64,000 bases of DNA from Dyadobacter sp. (GCF_017744695.1 NZ_JAGIAS010000013.1:45176-109175); one strand, 5' to 3'. Positions 1 to 9,727 are shown, counted from the first letter of the stretch. Translations and numbers: made by a program. Notes: generated by a model not told the origin, from the sequence alone.

Positions 1-708
1 CTCGTTCAGGCTTTCAATAAAGGTCTTGCCCGTACGCTTTTTGATAAACCGGCTAAATGACACTTCCGACATGCCCGCCAGCTTCGCTACGCCTGCCAAG
101 TTCACATCCTTATCATAGTTGTCGCGCATGTAGGCGAACACTTTTTCAATGCGGCGACTGTTGAAATTGACATTTTCATCCGTAAATGTGCTGTTGGAAA
201 GCGTTCGCATATCACGCGAAACGGAGAGGTCATGCAAAATGGACATCAGTTCGAGCATGGAATCGAAGCCACTCTTTTGCGCCAGGCTCGTAAGCCGTGG
301 CTTGATGCGCTCGATCGTTTCCCGCGAAAACGCAATTCCCTTGGACGATTTTTCCAGCAGCGAGCGCACAAAAAACAGCTGGTTCCGCTTCAAAAACTTG
401 TCGTCAAACAAATCCCGATGGAATTGCACGGTTACTTCCTTGATTTCCGGCATTCCTTCCTGCCAGCGATAGGAATGGGTGAGCCACCCATGTGGCAGAT
501 TGTTGCCCACCAGCACCAGCTCCGCGTCGTCGATCACTTCGGTATGATCGCCGACCACCCGTTTCACGCCTTTTCCCGAAAGGATCAGGTTCAATTCGAA
601 CTCCTCGTGGCTATGCAGCGGGAAATCGAAAATCGTCTTTTTACGGTCGAAAACGGTGAAACAATCGTACTGGGTCAATGGGGTAATTTCTCGGTAGATT
701 TCACTCAT
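1..708 (-). CDS. AraC family transcriptional regulator (3' end cut by window edge)
   Basis: Read on the minus strand, an open frame runs from an ATG at 708 to the left edge without a stop (236 codons). The N-terminal half looks like a sugar-sensing cupin (HSHEEFEL, then VGNNLPHGW). The C-terminal part begins an AraC helix-turn-helix: RRIEKVFAYMRDNYDKDV, LAGVAKLAGMS, then SFSRFIKKRTGKTF. The second recognition helix lies outside the window. It diverges from the symporter/GH130 genes, so it is the likely regulator of this mannoside locus; that role is inferred from position. The class is certain; the ligand is unknown. Confidence 0.9.
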   Translation of the reverse strand, partial: MSEIYREITPLTQYDCFTVFDRKKTIFDFPLHSHEEFELNLILSGKGVKRVVGDHTEVIDDAELVLVGNNLPHGWLTHSYRWQEGMPEIKEVTVQFHRDLFDDKFLKRNQLFFVRSLLEKSSKGIAFSRETIERIKPRLTSLAQKSGFDSMLELMSILHDLSVSRDMRTLSNSTFTDENVNFNSRRIEKVFAYMRDNYDKDVNLAGVAKLAGMSEVSFSRFIKKRTGKTFIESLNE

Positions 709-901
709 AGGCTAAATTGTATTTTTAGGTTAAATTGAAAAACAAGGCGACCGGTCTCCATCCACCATGTTATATTGAGGTAACAATTTAAAGATTAATT
801 ACTAATAATGCCATCAGCAACCCTTCCTAAAATCCTATAAACTGTTAGTATTGGTCTAATCATGGATAAAAAAGTACTATACCCAACGGCAGTTTTGTCA
901 A

Positions 902-909
902 TAAGTTTG
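902..909 (+). promoter_or_regulatory. Putative -7 promoter box for the symporter/GH130 genes
   Basis: TAAGTTTG fits the Bacteroidota -7 consensus TAnnTTTG and lies 33 bases before the symporter ATG. No convincing -33 TTG box is seen at the usual distance. The rest of the 709-941 gap between the divergent araC and symporter genes is AT-rich with no gene. Confidence 0.4.
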
Positions 910-941
910 TACCATACGCGGATCGATCACCACGCTCACCG

Positions 942-2771
942 ATGAACATCAAGGCGATCGACCTCCTCGTCATATTACTCTACCTGGTAACGGTCCTGGC
1001 GATCGGCATTTACCTCAAACGGCAGGCAGCGAAAAGCAAAAACGACTACCTGCTCGGAGGGAAATCTATGCCGTTCTGGATGTTGGGTATTTCCAATGCC
1101 TCCGGCATGTTCGATCTTTCCGGTACAGCCTGGATGGTCGCCATCATGGTAGTTTATGGAGTGAAAAGCATTTGGCTGCCCTGGTTGTGGCCGGTATTTA
1201 ACCAGATATTCATGATGGTCTACCTCTCGATGTGGCTGAGGCGCTCCAATGCGGCTACCGGTGCGGAATGGATGCTGTTCCGTTTTGGCGACCGCCATGG
1301 TGCCGGACCCTCACATAAGATCATCATCGCTTTTGCATTACTAAGCTGCCTGAGCTTTATGGCGTACGGCTTTATCGGGTTAGGTAAATTCATTGAAATC
1401 TTCATCCCCTGGAAGATCGTCAGCGCATTCCTCCCATTCAAGCTGCCTCCGGCTTACACTGCTCACTTTTACGGCATTCTTTTTACCGTTTTCACCGCTT
1501 GCTATGCGCTGCTTGGCGGCATGAAAAGTATTGTGTGGGCCGATATGCTGCATTATCTGATCATGGTCATCGTTTGCGTGTCGGTGGCTGTCATGGCTTA
1601 CATGGCGCTGCCTGGGGTGAATAGCCTGCCCATTCCTGCCGGCTGGACCGACCTTTTCTTCGGGAAAGACCTTGGCCTCGACTGGTCTGACCGCCTGCCG
1701 GCCGCCGCCCGAAAGTTGCGAAATGACAGCTTTACGCCCTTTGGCTATTTCTTTGCATTAATGGTTACCAAAGGCATCCTCGCAAGCCTCGCCGGCCCGG
1801 CGCCCAACTACGACATGCAGAAAATCCTTTCGACCCGCTCGCCAAGAGAAGCGGCCCTGATGAGCATGATTGTGAATGTGGTGTTACTCCCTACGCGGTA
1901 TCTCTTCATCACCGGCATCGCCGTTCTCGCGCTGCTTTACTTCCGCCAGCCCGGTATTTCGGCCGCCATCGGCACCGATTTCGAGAAAGTGCTTCCGGCC
2001 GTGCTCAATACCTACATTCCGTCGGGCTTGCTGGGTTTGGTGTTGATCGGCCTCATGGGCGCATTCATGGGCACATTTGCGGGCACGTTCAACGCTGCAC
2101 AGGCCTATTTCGTCAATGACATTTACCTCCGCTCTATCAATCCTCACGCCGGCAACCGGCAAATCAGCAGAATAAACTACCTTTCCGGCATCGTGATCGT
2201 GTGCATCAGCATATTGCTGGGCTTGCTGGCGAAAGACGTGAACAGCATTCTCCAATGGATCGTATCCGCGCTATTAGGCGGATATATCGCTTCCAATGTG
2301 CTGAAATGGTATTGGTGGCGGTTCAACAGCTCAGGTTTTTTCTGGGGAATGCTGGCGGGTATCGTGTGTGCGCTGGTTTGCCCCCATATTTTCAAAGACA
2401 CATTACCGCTCTATTATTTCCCTCTCATTCTGGGCATATCGCTGGTCGGAGCGTTGGGGGGATCACTTGCGACGAAGCCGACAGACATGGAGGTGCTTAA
2501 AACATTCTACCGGACAGTGAATCCGTGGGGTTTCTGGGGACCGGTCCGGGAGGAAGTACGCAGAAGCAACCCTTCCTTTTTACCTAACAGGGGCTTTGCC
2601 AGGGACCTTTTCAATGTCGTTCTTGGCATCGTCGCGCAGACCGCCATTACCGCGATACCCGTTTTTGGTATTCTTAAAATGCCGCAGGAAACTTTCATAA
2701 CAACGGCTATCTTTTTAACCTCCTCAATCATTCTCTGGAAAACATGGTACAAAAACCTCCCGCATCAGTGA
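942..2771 (+). CDS. Sodium:solute symporter (SSS family)
   Basis: A 609-residue polytopic inner-membrane protein with about 14 hydrophobic segments. It opens with an N-terminal helix (IDLLVILLYLVTVLAIGIYL) followed by the SSS-type segment KSKNDYLLGGKSMPFW. Family members couple sodium influx to uptake of sugars, sialic acid or similar solutes. The GH130 phosphorylase starts 27 bases downstream, so the likely cargo is a mannose-containing disaccharide such as mannosylglucose or mannobiose; this is inferred from context and not readable from the protein. Symporter-GH130 pairs are a known feature of Bacteroidota mannan operons. The sequence after residue 500 is more hydrophilic, with a final membrane segment pair, as in long SSS members. 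Confidence 0.9.
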   Translation: MNIKAIDLLVILLYLVTVLAIGIYLKRQAAKSKNDYLLGGKSMPFWMLGISNASGMFDLSGTAWMVAIMVVYGVKSIWLPWLWPVFNQIFMMVYLSMWLRRSNAATGAEWMLFRFGDRHGAGPSHKIIIAFALLSCLSFMAYGFIGLGKFIEIFIPWKIVSAFLPFKLPPAYTAHFYGILFTVFTACYALLGGMKSIVWADMLHYLIMVIVCVSVAVMAYMALPGVNSLPIPAGWTDLFFGKDLGLDWSDRLPAAARKLRNDSFTPFGYFFALMVTKGILASLAGPAPNYDMQKILSTRSPREAALMSMIVNVVLLPTRYLFITGIAVLALLYFRQPGISAAIGTDFEKVLPAVLNTYIPSGLLGLVLIGLMGAFMGTFAGTFNAAQAYFVNDIYLRSINPHAGNRQISRINYLSGIVIVCISILLGLLAKDVNSILQWIVSALLGGYIASNVLKWYWWRFNSSGFFWGMLAGIVCALVCPHIFKDTLPLYYFPLILGISLVGALGGSLATKPTDMEVLKTFYRTVNPWGFWGPVREEVRRSNPSFLPNRGFARDLFNVVLGIVAQTAITAIPVFGILKMPQETFITTAIFLTSSIILWKTWYKNLPHQ

Positions 2772-2798
2772 GTATGGACAATCCCTGATAAAATCACC

Positions 2799-4016
2799 AT
2801 GACTATCTTCGAAGAGCGTTTTCAACGTATTAAAAGTGAAAAGGAGCTGTTAGACGAAACACCCAATGAAAGGCTGGACTCCCCCGACGGGTTCTACGAG
2901 CGTTACAAGTTCCCCGTACTCACCGCCGCACACGTACCACTTTTCTGGGAATACGACCTCGATCCGAGCAGCAACCCTTATTTTATGAAGCGGTTCGGGA
3001 TCAATGCCGTTTTCAATGCGGGGGCGATCAAGCTCGACGGCAAGTACTTATTGGTCGTCCGGGTTGAAGGTTACGACAGAAAGTCGTTTTTCGCGGTAGC
3101 CGAAAGCGCCACCGGTACCGACGGCTTCAAATTCTGGCCCTACCCGCTCGAAATGCCCGAAACGCACGAACCGGACGTCAATATCTATGACATGCGGCTC
3201 ACGGCACACGAGGACGGCTGGATTTACGGTCTCTTTTGTACCGAACGCAAAGACCCCGCCGCTGCACCCGGTGACGAGTCGCAGGCAGTTGCGCAATGCG
3301 GGGTTGCGCGTACGCGTGACATGCGCACGTGGGAAAGACTTGCTGATCTGAAAACACCCTCTGCGCAACAAAGGAACGTGGTTTTGCACCCCGAATTCAT
3401 CGACGGCCAGTACGCATTCTACACCCGCCCCCAGGATTCGTTCATCGAGGCCGGGCGCGGAGGCGGTATCGCATTAGGATTGGCGCACTGTATCGAAAAT
3501 GCGCAGATACCCCATGAAACCGTCATTGATGCGCGGAAATATCACACCGTTTACGAATCGAAAAACGGTCAGGGCCCTGCCCCGATCAAAACCCGCATGG
3601 GCTGGCTGCACCTGGCACATGGGGTAAGGCACACTGCGGCAGGCCTGCGTTACGTCCTTTACCTTTTCATGACCGACATCGCCGATCTGGCAAAGGTCAT
3701 CTATAAACCGGCAGGGTACTTCCTCGCGCCGGAAGGTATCGAACGCACTGGCGATGTCTCCAATGTCGTATTTTCAAATGGCTGGATTCTGGACGACGAC
3801 GGTTCGGTATTCATTTACTATGGCTCTTCGGATACACGGCTCCATGTAGCTACCACGTCCGTAGAGCGACTACTCGATTACGTTACCCACACAGCTCCTG
3901 AGGATTTCACCTCTCTCTCCTCCCGGAATACCCTTACCGGCATCATCGATCGCAATCTTGCTTTTCTTAACCCGGATCACGCCAAAGGCAGCTCTGTCCA
4001 TCCCGCTTTACAATAA
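2799..4016 (+). CDS. GH130 phosphorylase, probable 4-O-beta-D-mannosyl-D-glucose phosphorylase
   Basis: A 405-residue cytoplasmic enzyme of glycoside hydrolase family 130. The family cleaves beta-mannosides with phosphate, releasing alpha-mannose-1-phosphate. Subfamily 1 (mannosylglucose phosphorylase) signatures are visible: GINAVFNAGAI (68-78), NIYDMRL (128-134), FYTRPQDSFIEAGRGGG and GQGPAPIKT. Asp131 falls where the Bacteroides fragilis enzyme has its catalytic Asp131. In the known pathway, mannan-derived mannobiose is epimerised to mannosylglucose and then phosphorolysed; no epimerase or mannanase gene is in this window. It shares a short gap with the symporter and probably its transcript. 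The alternative is another GH130 mannoside phosphorylase. Confidence 0.9.
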   Translation: MTIFEERFQRIKSEKELLDETPNERLDSPDGFYERYKFPVLTAAHVPLFWEYDLDPSSNPYFMKRFGINAVFNAGAIKLDGKYLLVVRVEGYDRKSFFAVAESATGTDGFKFWPYPLEMPETHEPDVNIYDMRLTAHEDGWIYGLFCTERKDPAAAPGDESQAVAQCGVARTRDMRTWERLADLKTPSAQQRNVVLHPEFIDGQYAFYTRPQDSFIEAGRGGGIALGLAHCIENAQIPHETVIDARKYHTVYESKNGQGPAPIKTRMGWLHLAHGVRHTAAGLRYVLYLFMTDIADLAKVIYKPAGYFLAPEGIERTGDVSNVVFSNGWILDDDGSVFIYYGSSDTRLHVATTSVERLLDYVTHTAPEDFTSLSSRNTLTGIIDRNLAFLNPDHAKGSSVHPALQ

Positions 4017-4161
4017 TTCTCTAAGGGACGTATACGCATGACCGAACTGCACTTCGACAAATTTCCTCCAATTGTGTTAGAATAAATTCGCATTATGATC
4101 GGTGCCTTTCCAATGGCCGTTTTTAGCATAAAATAGTCCTGTTCCATATCAGAATAATTTT

Positions 4162-4199
4162 AATAACACTATTAAAAAAGTGTTAAAAATGTGTTATTT
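4162..4199. promoter_or_regulatory. Interleaved inverted repeats upstream of susC
   Basis: AATAACACT is followed by AGTGTT about 8 bases later (AACACT-8-AGTGTT), and then by GTGTTATT, which pairs with the same left arm. The three half-sites can form two mutually exclusive palindromes. The site lies about 40 bases before the TATATTTG promoter box, where an activator would bind. The binding protein is unknown; the AraC regulator at the left edge is one candidate. Confidence 0.4.
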
Positions 4200-4240
4200 T
4201 TAGATAAAAAAGCACTATGTACATATGGAGTCAACCTCGG

Positions 4241-4248
4241 TATATTTG
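4241..4248 (+). promoter_or_regulatory. Putative -7 promoter box for susC
   Basis: TATATTTG is a perfect match to the Bacteroidota TAnnTTTG box. Transcription would begin near 4255, leaving a leader of about 55 bases before the susC ATG. The surrounding 4017-4309 gap has no gene; its stretch from about 4150 is strongly AT-rich. Confidence 0.55.
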
Positions 4249-4309
4249 ACTCAATTTTCAGCACTATTCCTCAATAAGTATCCATTTAACCTATCGATGT
4301 ACGGATTGT

Positions 4310-7300
4310 ATGAAAAAAAATCTACTAGTTAAGATGCTGATACTGTTCACCGTGCTCTCCCTGAGGGGATATGCACAGGAAATGACGGTATCCGGGAAAG
4401 TAAGCGACGCCGCCGGCGGGGAAATTGCCGGTGTGAACGTTGTCGTAAAAGGTACCACCAGGGGTACTACCACTAATGACAAGGGTGAATATAGTATTAC
4501 TGTCGACAAAGGGAAAACCCTGGCTTTCAGCTATATCGGTTACGTTACCAAAGAAGTGGTCGCTAACGCTACCATCCTGAATATTTCACTGGCCTCCGAA
4601 GCTACGGCACTAAACGAAGTGGTCGTCACCGCGTTGGGTATCAGCCGGGAAAAAAGATCACTTGCCTACTCCATTACCGAAGTAGCAGGTTCCAATATGA
4701 CGGCCGCCCGCGAAGCCAACCTGGGTAACGCGCTTGCCGGACGCGTAGCGGGTGTCAATGTGAGCAAGATCGCCTCCGGCCCCGCAGGCTCCTCACGCGT
4801 GATCATTCGCGGTAACAAGTCCCTTCAAGGCAATAACCAGCCATTGTATGTAATCGATGGCATCCCGATGGACAACAACAACTTCGGCCAGGCCGGCCTC
4901 TGGGGCGGCTCCGATGAGGGGGATGGTCTTTCGAGTATCAACCCGGATGACATTGAGTCGGTGGTCGTGCTCAAAGGTGCGAACGCAGCCGCTCTTTACG
5001 GCTCACGCGCAGCGAACGGGGTTATCAACATTACCACCAAGCGCGGTACCAAAAGAAAAGGTATCGGTGTCGAAATCGGCTCGAACTATGTTTTTGAAAA
5101 ATTCAATGATCTTTCCGATCTGCAACACACTTACGGCAGCGGTTCATACGTCAATGGCGTAGCGTCCAAGCCTACGACCCAGGCTCAGGCATATGATTGG
5201 GGCGACGATTCCTGGGGCCCCAAATACGACAATAGCCAGGTAATTGGTTTCGACGGCAAAATGCGCCCATATGCTAATCAGGGTGACAATTTTTCGCGGT
5301 TCTATAAAACAGGTCACGCTTTCACCAACAACATTGCATTGTCGGGTGGAAATGAAAATCAGAACTTCCGGGCATCCGTCACTAACCTGAACAGCACCAC
5401 TATCATCCCGAACTCGGGATACGACAGGATCAACCTATCACTTTCCACCAATTCCAAATTTGGCAAGCGGCTTACGCTCGATGCCAAGATCCTGTATTCA
5501 GAAGAAAAGGCTAAAAACCGCCCGAACGTTTCCGACTCTCCCGGTAATGCCATCCAGTCGGTATGGCGCATTCCTGGTAACTACAACGTGCTGGATTACT
5601 ACGGTGATCCTGCCAAACCAGGTGCAATACCGGCCGGAACCGACGCCAACAGTCTGAGCATTTTCGGTAAAAAAGTGGGTGAGGAATTCCAGCAGGCAGC
5701 CAACAACTGGGGGCAGAATCCTTATTGGGTAACCTACCAGTTTATCAAAACCGATAATAAAGACCGCTTCATTACCTCGGGTGCTTTGAAATACCAGGTC
5801 ACCGACTGGCTGTATATTCAGGGACGCGTCGGGCTCGACAAATATCAACGCCGCTCGGAAGGGCTTACACCGGAAGGAACGGGCTATCAACTGGGAGGTG
5901 CGCGTAATGCAGGTTCCTGGAATGTGCAGGAATTGAACCTGGAATACACCATAGGATTCAATAAAGAGTTCGGGAAAGTCGGCATTAATGCATTCGCAGG
6001 CGGTAACAGGATGAGAAGAAAATACGAATACGAAAACATTTACGGTTCCGGCTTCAATGTGGCGTTCTTCCCGGCGATCAAGAACCTGAAAACCAAGTTA
6101 TGGGACTACGATTACAGGGAAAAAGGCATCAACTCGCTGCTGGGTTCCGCCGAAATTTCATGGGATGGCTATCTGTTCCTGAACGCCACCGCACGTAACG
6201 ACTGGTTCTCCGTATTGAACCCGGCCACCAACAGCATCCTCTACCCTTCCGTAGGAGCAAGCTTTGTGTTCTCCGATGCATTCAAGGGCCTGCCTGCCTG
6301 GCTGTCATATGGTAAAGTTCGCGCTTCCTGGGCGCAGGTGGGTAACGCCACTATTGATGAGTATTCGACTAACATGACCTACTCATTGAACGGAAATCCT
6401 CACCTGGATCATCCAATGGCTTCTTTCTCTTCCGCCATGGGCAACAATGGTAACATTCCCAACCCAAATCTGAAACCGCTGACCGTTACAGAAACGGAAT
6501 TCGGTATCGATTTCCGGGTGTTCAATAATAAACTGGGGGTTGATTTTACCTATTACGACCAACAGACAACGGACGATATCCTGAATGCTACCATTTCCCG
6601 TGCGAGCGGTTTCGGCAGCACGTCGGTGAACCTTGGAAAAATGCAGAACCGGGGTATCGAGTTGTTGTTAACAGCCACGCCACTCAAAACGAATAATCTG
6701 ACCTGGGACGTCACGCTGAATCTGGCCAAGAACAACAACAAGGTCAAAGCGTTGATCGAGGGTTCTACCGAGCTTGTGATGGAGGAGCCAAGAACGAGAA
6801 ATGCATTTATCAAAAATATCGTTGGCCATCCGTTCGGCATGATCACCGGTAAGGTTCAGAAATATTCGCCTGATGGCCAGCCGGTATTCTTTTCAGATGG
6901 CCGTCCGGTTTCGGAAAGCAATTACCAGATTATCGGAAACGGTATTGCCAAGCTGACCGGTGGTTTGACCAACGCATTCAATTATAAAGGTTTCGATCTT
7001 TCTTTCCTCGTCGACTTCAAATGGGGTGGGGATATTCTCTCCGGAACCAACATGCGTCTCACACAATGGGGAGTTAGCAAGCAATCGTTGCAGGGACGCG
7101 ACGGCGAGGCCCCGCTGACGGTTACCGGTGTAACCCAGGAAGGTTCGGAATACAAACCCTTCACCAAAACACTCACTCCGCGTGAAGCCTATGACTACTG
7201 GCAGTCTGTGGGTGGAGAGGCTAACCCTGTAACGACTAAGTTCCTCTATGACGCTTCGTTCATCAAGCTCAGACAGCTCTCATTGGGCTACACTTTCCCG

Positions 7301-7495
7301 AGAAAACTGTTGGAAAAGACACCGCTCCAAAACCTCACCTTGTCGTTTGTAGGCCGGAACCTCGCGATCCTTTTCAAAAACATCGACAACGTAGATCCCG
7401 AGTCGACCTATTCGAACGGAAATTCACAAGGCTTCGATTACTTCGGTTTCCCTTCCACACGCAGTTACGGTTTCAACCTGAGAGCAACATTCTAA
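4310..7495 (+). CDS. SusC/RagA-family TonB-linked outer-membrane transporter
   Basis: A 1061-residue outer-membrane protein. A signal peptide ends near YAQ (residue 23). A carboxypeptidase-like regulatory domain follows (VSGKVSDAAGGEIAGVNVVV, about 25-105), then the TonB box region (NEVVVTALGI), the plug domain (YVIDGIPMDNNN, ALYGSRAANGVINITTK), a long beta-barrel and a terminal aromatic strand ending in ATF. SusC proteins import oligosaccharides through the outer membrane with a SusD lid and TonB energy. It is followed 10 bases later by susD, forming the classic pair. The ligand is probably a mannose-containing glycan, inferred from the adjacent GH130 gene. Confidence 0.95.
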   Translation: MKKNLLVKMLILFTVLSLRGYAQEMTVSGKVSDAAGGEIAGVNVVVKGTTRGTTTNDKGEYSITVDKGKTLAFSYIGYVTKEVVANATILNISLASEATALNEVVVTALGISREKRSLAYSITEVAGSNMTAAREANLGNALAGRVAGVNVSKIASGPAGSSRVIIRGNKSLQGNNQPLYVIDGIPMDNNNFGQAGLWGGSDEGDGLSSINPDDIESVVVLKGANAAALYGSRAANGVINITTKRGTKRKGIGVEIGSNYVFEKFNDLSDLQHTYGSGSYVNGVASKPTTQAQAYDWGDDSWGPKYDNSQVIGFDGKMRPYANQGDNFSRFYKTGHAFTNNIALSGGNENQNFRASVTNLNSTTIIPNSGYDRINLSLSTNSKFGKRLTLDAKILYSEEKAKNRPNVSDSPGNAIQSVWRIPGNYNVLDYYGDPAKPGAIPAGTDANSLSIFGKKVGEEFQQAANNWGQNPYWVTYQFIKTDNKDRFITSGALKYQVTDWLYIQGRVGLDKYQRRSEGLTPEGTGYQLGGARNAGSWNVQELNLEYTIGFNKEFGKVGINAFAGGNRMRRKYEYENIYGSGFNVAFFPAIKNLKTKLWDYDYREKGINSLLGSAEISWDGYLFLNATARNDWFSVLNPATNSILYPSVGASFVFSDAFKGLPAWLSYGKVRASWAQVGNATIDEYSTNMTYSLNGNPHLDHPMASFSSAMGNNGNIPNPNLKPLTVTETEFGIDFRVFNNKLGVDFTYYDQQTTDDILNATISRASGFGSTSVNLGKMQNRGIELLLTATPLKTNNLTWDVTLNLAKNNNKVKALIEGSTELVMEEPRTRNAFIKNIVGHPFGMITGKVQKYSPDGQPVFFSDGRPVSESNYQIIGNGIAKLTGGLTNAFNYKGFDLSFLVDFKWGGDILSGTNMRLTQWGVSKQSLQGRDGEAPLTVTGVTQEGSEYKPFTKTLTPREAYDYWQSVGGEANPVTTKFLYDASFIKLRQLSLGYTFPRKLLEKTPLQNLTLSFVGRNLAILFKNIDNVDPESTYSNGNSQGFDYFGFPSTRSYGFNLRATF

Positions 7496-7505
7496 TTCCA
7501 AGAAC

Positions 7506-9104
7506 ATGAAAGACTTCACAAAATATATCAAATATGGTTTGGCAGCGGTGTTGATGACGGGTTGCGATACACAGGAACTGCACGACCTCAACATCAACCC
7601 CCAGGCCCTGAACCAGGTGGACCTCAATTTCATCTTCACGTCCGCGGAGCTGGGGATAGCTTCTAACGGATCCAGTGGCGACAACCGTTACATCGACTGG
7701 CGGACAAATATCGGCTGGTGCGCCTACGCGATCCAACAGCTGGGCAATGCAAACGGCGGCATCGCTCCCGGCGATAAATACACGGTAAATCTCGAGACCA
7801 ATGCAGCCCCGTTTGAATTTACCTATAATGACCAGCTGAAAAACATCGCAGAAATCATGAAGCAGTCGGGCCCGGGTGGATTTGCGGAGGGTAAGTATGT
7901 CAATATGCGCAATGCAGCCCGCATTCTGCGTGCGTTCAGCTTTGCCCGCCTCACCGATTTCTACGGCAGCGTACCATACACTGAGGCCAACAAGGGCACC
8001 GATGGTATTTTCTTTCCTAAATATGATACGCAGGACGTGATTTACGCCGATTTGCTCAAAGAGCTCGACGAAGCCGCCGCGGCCATGAATACCTCCAACG
8101 GAGACGAAGGGTTCGCCGCCGCGGACTTCATCTATAAGGGCGATATCAACAAATGGAAACGTTTCAGCTATTCCCTGATGCTTCGTCTGGCTATGCGCAT
8201 TTCGAATGTGGATGCTGCCAAAGCCGCCACGTACGTCAGCAAGGCCGTAGCCGGTGGGGTATTCACCAGTAATGCCGACAATATGTGGGTACCTTTGGCC
8301 GACGGCCCCAGTGAATGGGTAAACCAGAACGGTATTTCGCGTGCATTTGACCCCGGCGATGGCGGACAGCCCGCGTTCCTGAGTGCTACAATGGTGAACT
8401 TCCTGAAAGGGGCCAATGCAAACAGCGCAGCCGATGATGATCCCCGCCTTATGATCCTCAGCAGCGGTATCGGCGACTGGTCCGGCGGTGTATTCACGCC
8501 GGTGACTGTCGATCCGTTGAAACAAAAGGGATTACCCAACGGATATGACCAGGCCATGCTGGATCAGCTGGAAGGTAAACCGGTGATCGCTTCGAAGACC
8601 TATTCCCGTATTAATGTCAAGATGTTACAGGATTCCGATCCTTACATGATCATGAATTACGGCGAAGTGGAGCTCCTGCTGGCCGAGGCGATCGAACGTA
8701 AAATCGGAAGCGGCATTACCGGAACGGCGAAATCGCATTACGAGGCGGGTGTGAAGGCATCCATGCAGATGTATACCCCTTATGATGCCTCGCTGACCGT
8801 CCCCGATGCGGCAGTAACCACTTACCTCACTACCTATCCTTACGGCACGACCAAACCAGCGCTGGAAATGATCGGTGAACAGATGTGGGTAAACAAGTTC
8901 TTCAACTGGTGGGAAGCATGGAACGACTGGCGCAGAACCGGCTTTCCCAAGCTGACACCTACCAACTACCCGGGCAATGTTACCAACGGAACGATTCCCG
9001 TAAGGCTTAAATATCCGACCAGCGAAGTGGCGGGTAACCCGAACTACCAGACGGGAGCCACTTTGCCCGATGACTTTACTACCAAAGTTTGGTGGGACAA
9101 ATAG
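7506..9104 (+). CDS. SusD/RagB-family outer-membrane glycan-binding lipoprotein
   Basis: A 532-residue surface lipoprotein. The N-terminal hydrophobic stretch ends in a lipobox-like AAVLMTGC, giving a lipidated Cys near residue 20. The helical SusD fold is recognisable from segments such as LRAFSFARLTDFYGSVPYTEA and NYGEVELLLAEAI, and from the C-terminal WWEAWNDWRRTGFP segment common in SusD-like_2 proteins. It caps the SusC barrel and captures glycans. It lies 10 bases after susC, clearly in one operon, and ends just before an intrinsic terminator. No SusE/F-type protein or secreted glycosidase follows, so polymer degradation must be encoded elsewhere or the imported ligand is already short. 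Confidence 0.93.
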   Translation: MKDFTKYIKYGLAAVLMTGCDTQELHDLNINPQALNQVDLNFIFTSAELGIASNGSSGDNRYIDWRTNIGWCAYAIQQLGNANGGIAPGDKYTVNLETNAAPFEFTYNDQLKNIAEIMKQSGPGGFAEGKYVNMRNAARILRAFSFARLTDFYGSVPYTEANKGTDGIFFPKYDTQDVIYADLLKELDEAAAAMNTSNGDEGFAAADFIYKGDINKWKRFSYSLMLRLAMRISNVDAAKAATYVSKAVAGGVFTSNADNMWVPLADGPSEWVNQNGISRAFDPGDGGQPAFLSATMVNFLKGANANSAADDDPRLMILSSGIGDWSGGVFTPVTVDPLKQKGLPNGYDQAMLDQLEGKPVIASKTYSRINVKMLQDSDPYMIMNYGEVELLLAEAIERKIGSGITGTAKSHYEAGVKASMQMYTPYDASLTVPDAAVTTYLTTYPYGTTKPALEMIGEQMWVNKFFNWWEAWNDWRRTGFPKLTPTNYPGNVTNGTIPVRLKYPTSEVAGNPNYQTGATLPDDFTTKVWWDK

Positions 9105-9127
9105 GAAAAATTAGTAGATATAATTCA

Positions 9128-9167
9128 AAAGGTGCCCTGAATATTTTGGGGCATCTTTTTGTTTTTT
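9128..9167 (+). terminator. Intrinsic terminator after susD
   Basis: AAAGGTGCCC pairs with GGGCATCTTT (one G-T wobble) around a short AT-rich loop and runs into a T-rich tail. It closes the susC-susD transcript. Confidence 0.8.
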
Positions 9168-9211
9168 ATCCTAATTTTGAAATTCACCAGAATCATTAAT
9201 TACTCCCGGTT

Positions 9212-9727
9212 ATGATACAATCCTTTGCGGCAGAAGCCGATAAAAATGAGGTTTTTGAAAAAGTACAGCAATTTATAGACGAGCAAGGATTCACCGTTGT
9301 AGCCAAAGACCACTCGCGTCCGTGGGGTGGTTTTTTCGTACTTGACGAAAGCCAGGCTCCCAAATTCATCTCTACATTTTTCCCGCATTTGTCGCTTGCC
9401 GACTTTGCCGGTTATGAAAAACTGAGCCCCAAAATTCTCGTGGTGGCACCCAATAAACGCCTTTCATGGCAATACCACCATCGCCGCGCCGAAATCTGGA
9501 AAGTAATCGGCGGAAGCGCCGGCATCGTGATCAGCGATACTGACGAAGAAACCGAATTGCAACAACTGCCGATCGGCACGGTCATCAACCTCAAAAAAGG
9601 AGAGCGTCACCGCCTTGTAGGTGTCAATGAATGGGGCTTTGTAGCTGAAATCTGGCAACATACCGACCCTTCCAATCCTTCCGACGAAGACGATATCGTT
9701 CGCGTGCAGGACGATTTCGGGAGATAA
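9212..9727 (+). CDS. Cupin protein related to type II mannose-6-phosphate isomerase
   Basis: A 171-residue protein matching the C-terminal cupin of type II phosphomannose isomerases. Visible parts are an N-terminal RPWGGFF segment, the metal-binding motif LSWQYHHRRAEIW, the LKKGERHRL segment and the terminal EDDIVRVQDDFGR. Family members interconvert mannose-6-phosphate and fructose-6-phosphate, which would link mannoside breakdown to glycolysis. The nucleotidyltransferase domain of full-length bifunctional enzymes is absent, and the residues before the cupin (1-45) are not part of the usual fold. It stands alone after the susCD terminator. Some databases name such proteins phosphoheptose isomerases; the substrate is uncertain. 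Confidence 0.75.
   Translation: MIQSFAAEADKNEVFEKVQQFIDEQGFTVVAKDHSRPWGGFFVLDESQAPKFISTFFPHLSLADFAGYEKLSPKILVVAPNKRLSWQYHHRRAEIWKVIGGSAGIVISDTDEETELQQLPIGTVINLKKGERHRLVGVNEWGFVAEIWQHTDPSNPSDEDDIVRVQDDFGR

Noticed and set aside
7473..8525. A 350-codon open frame opposite susD
   Set aside because: Shadow frame caused by codon bias of susD; no signal or domain.
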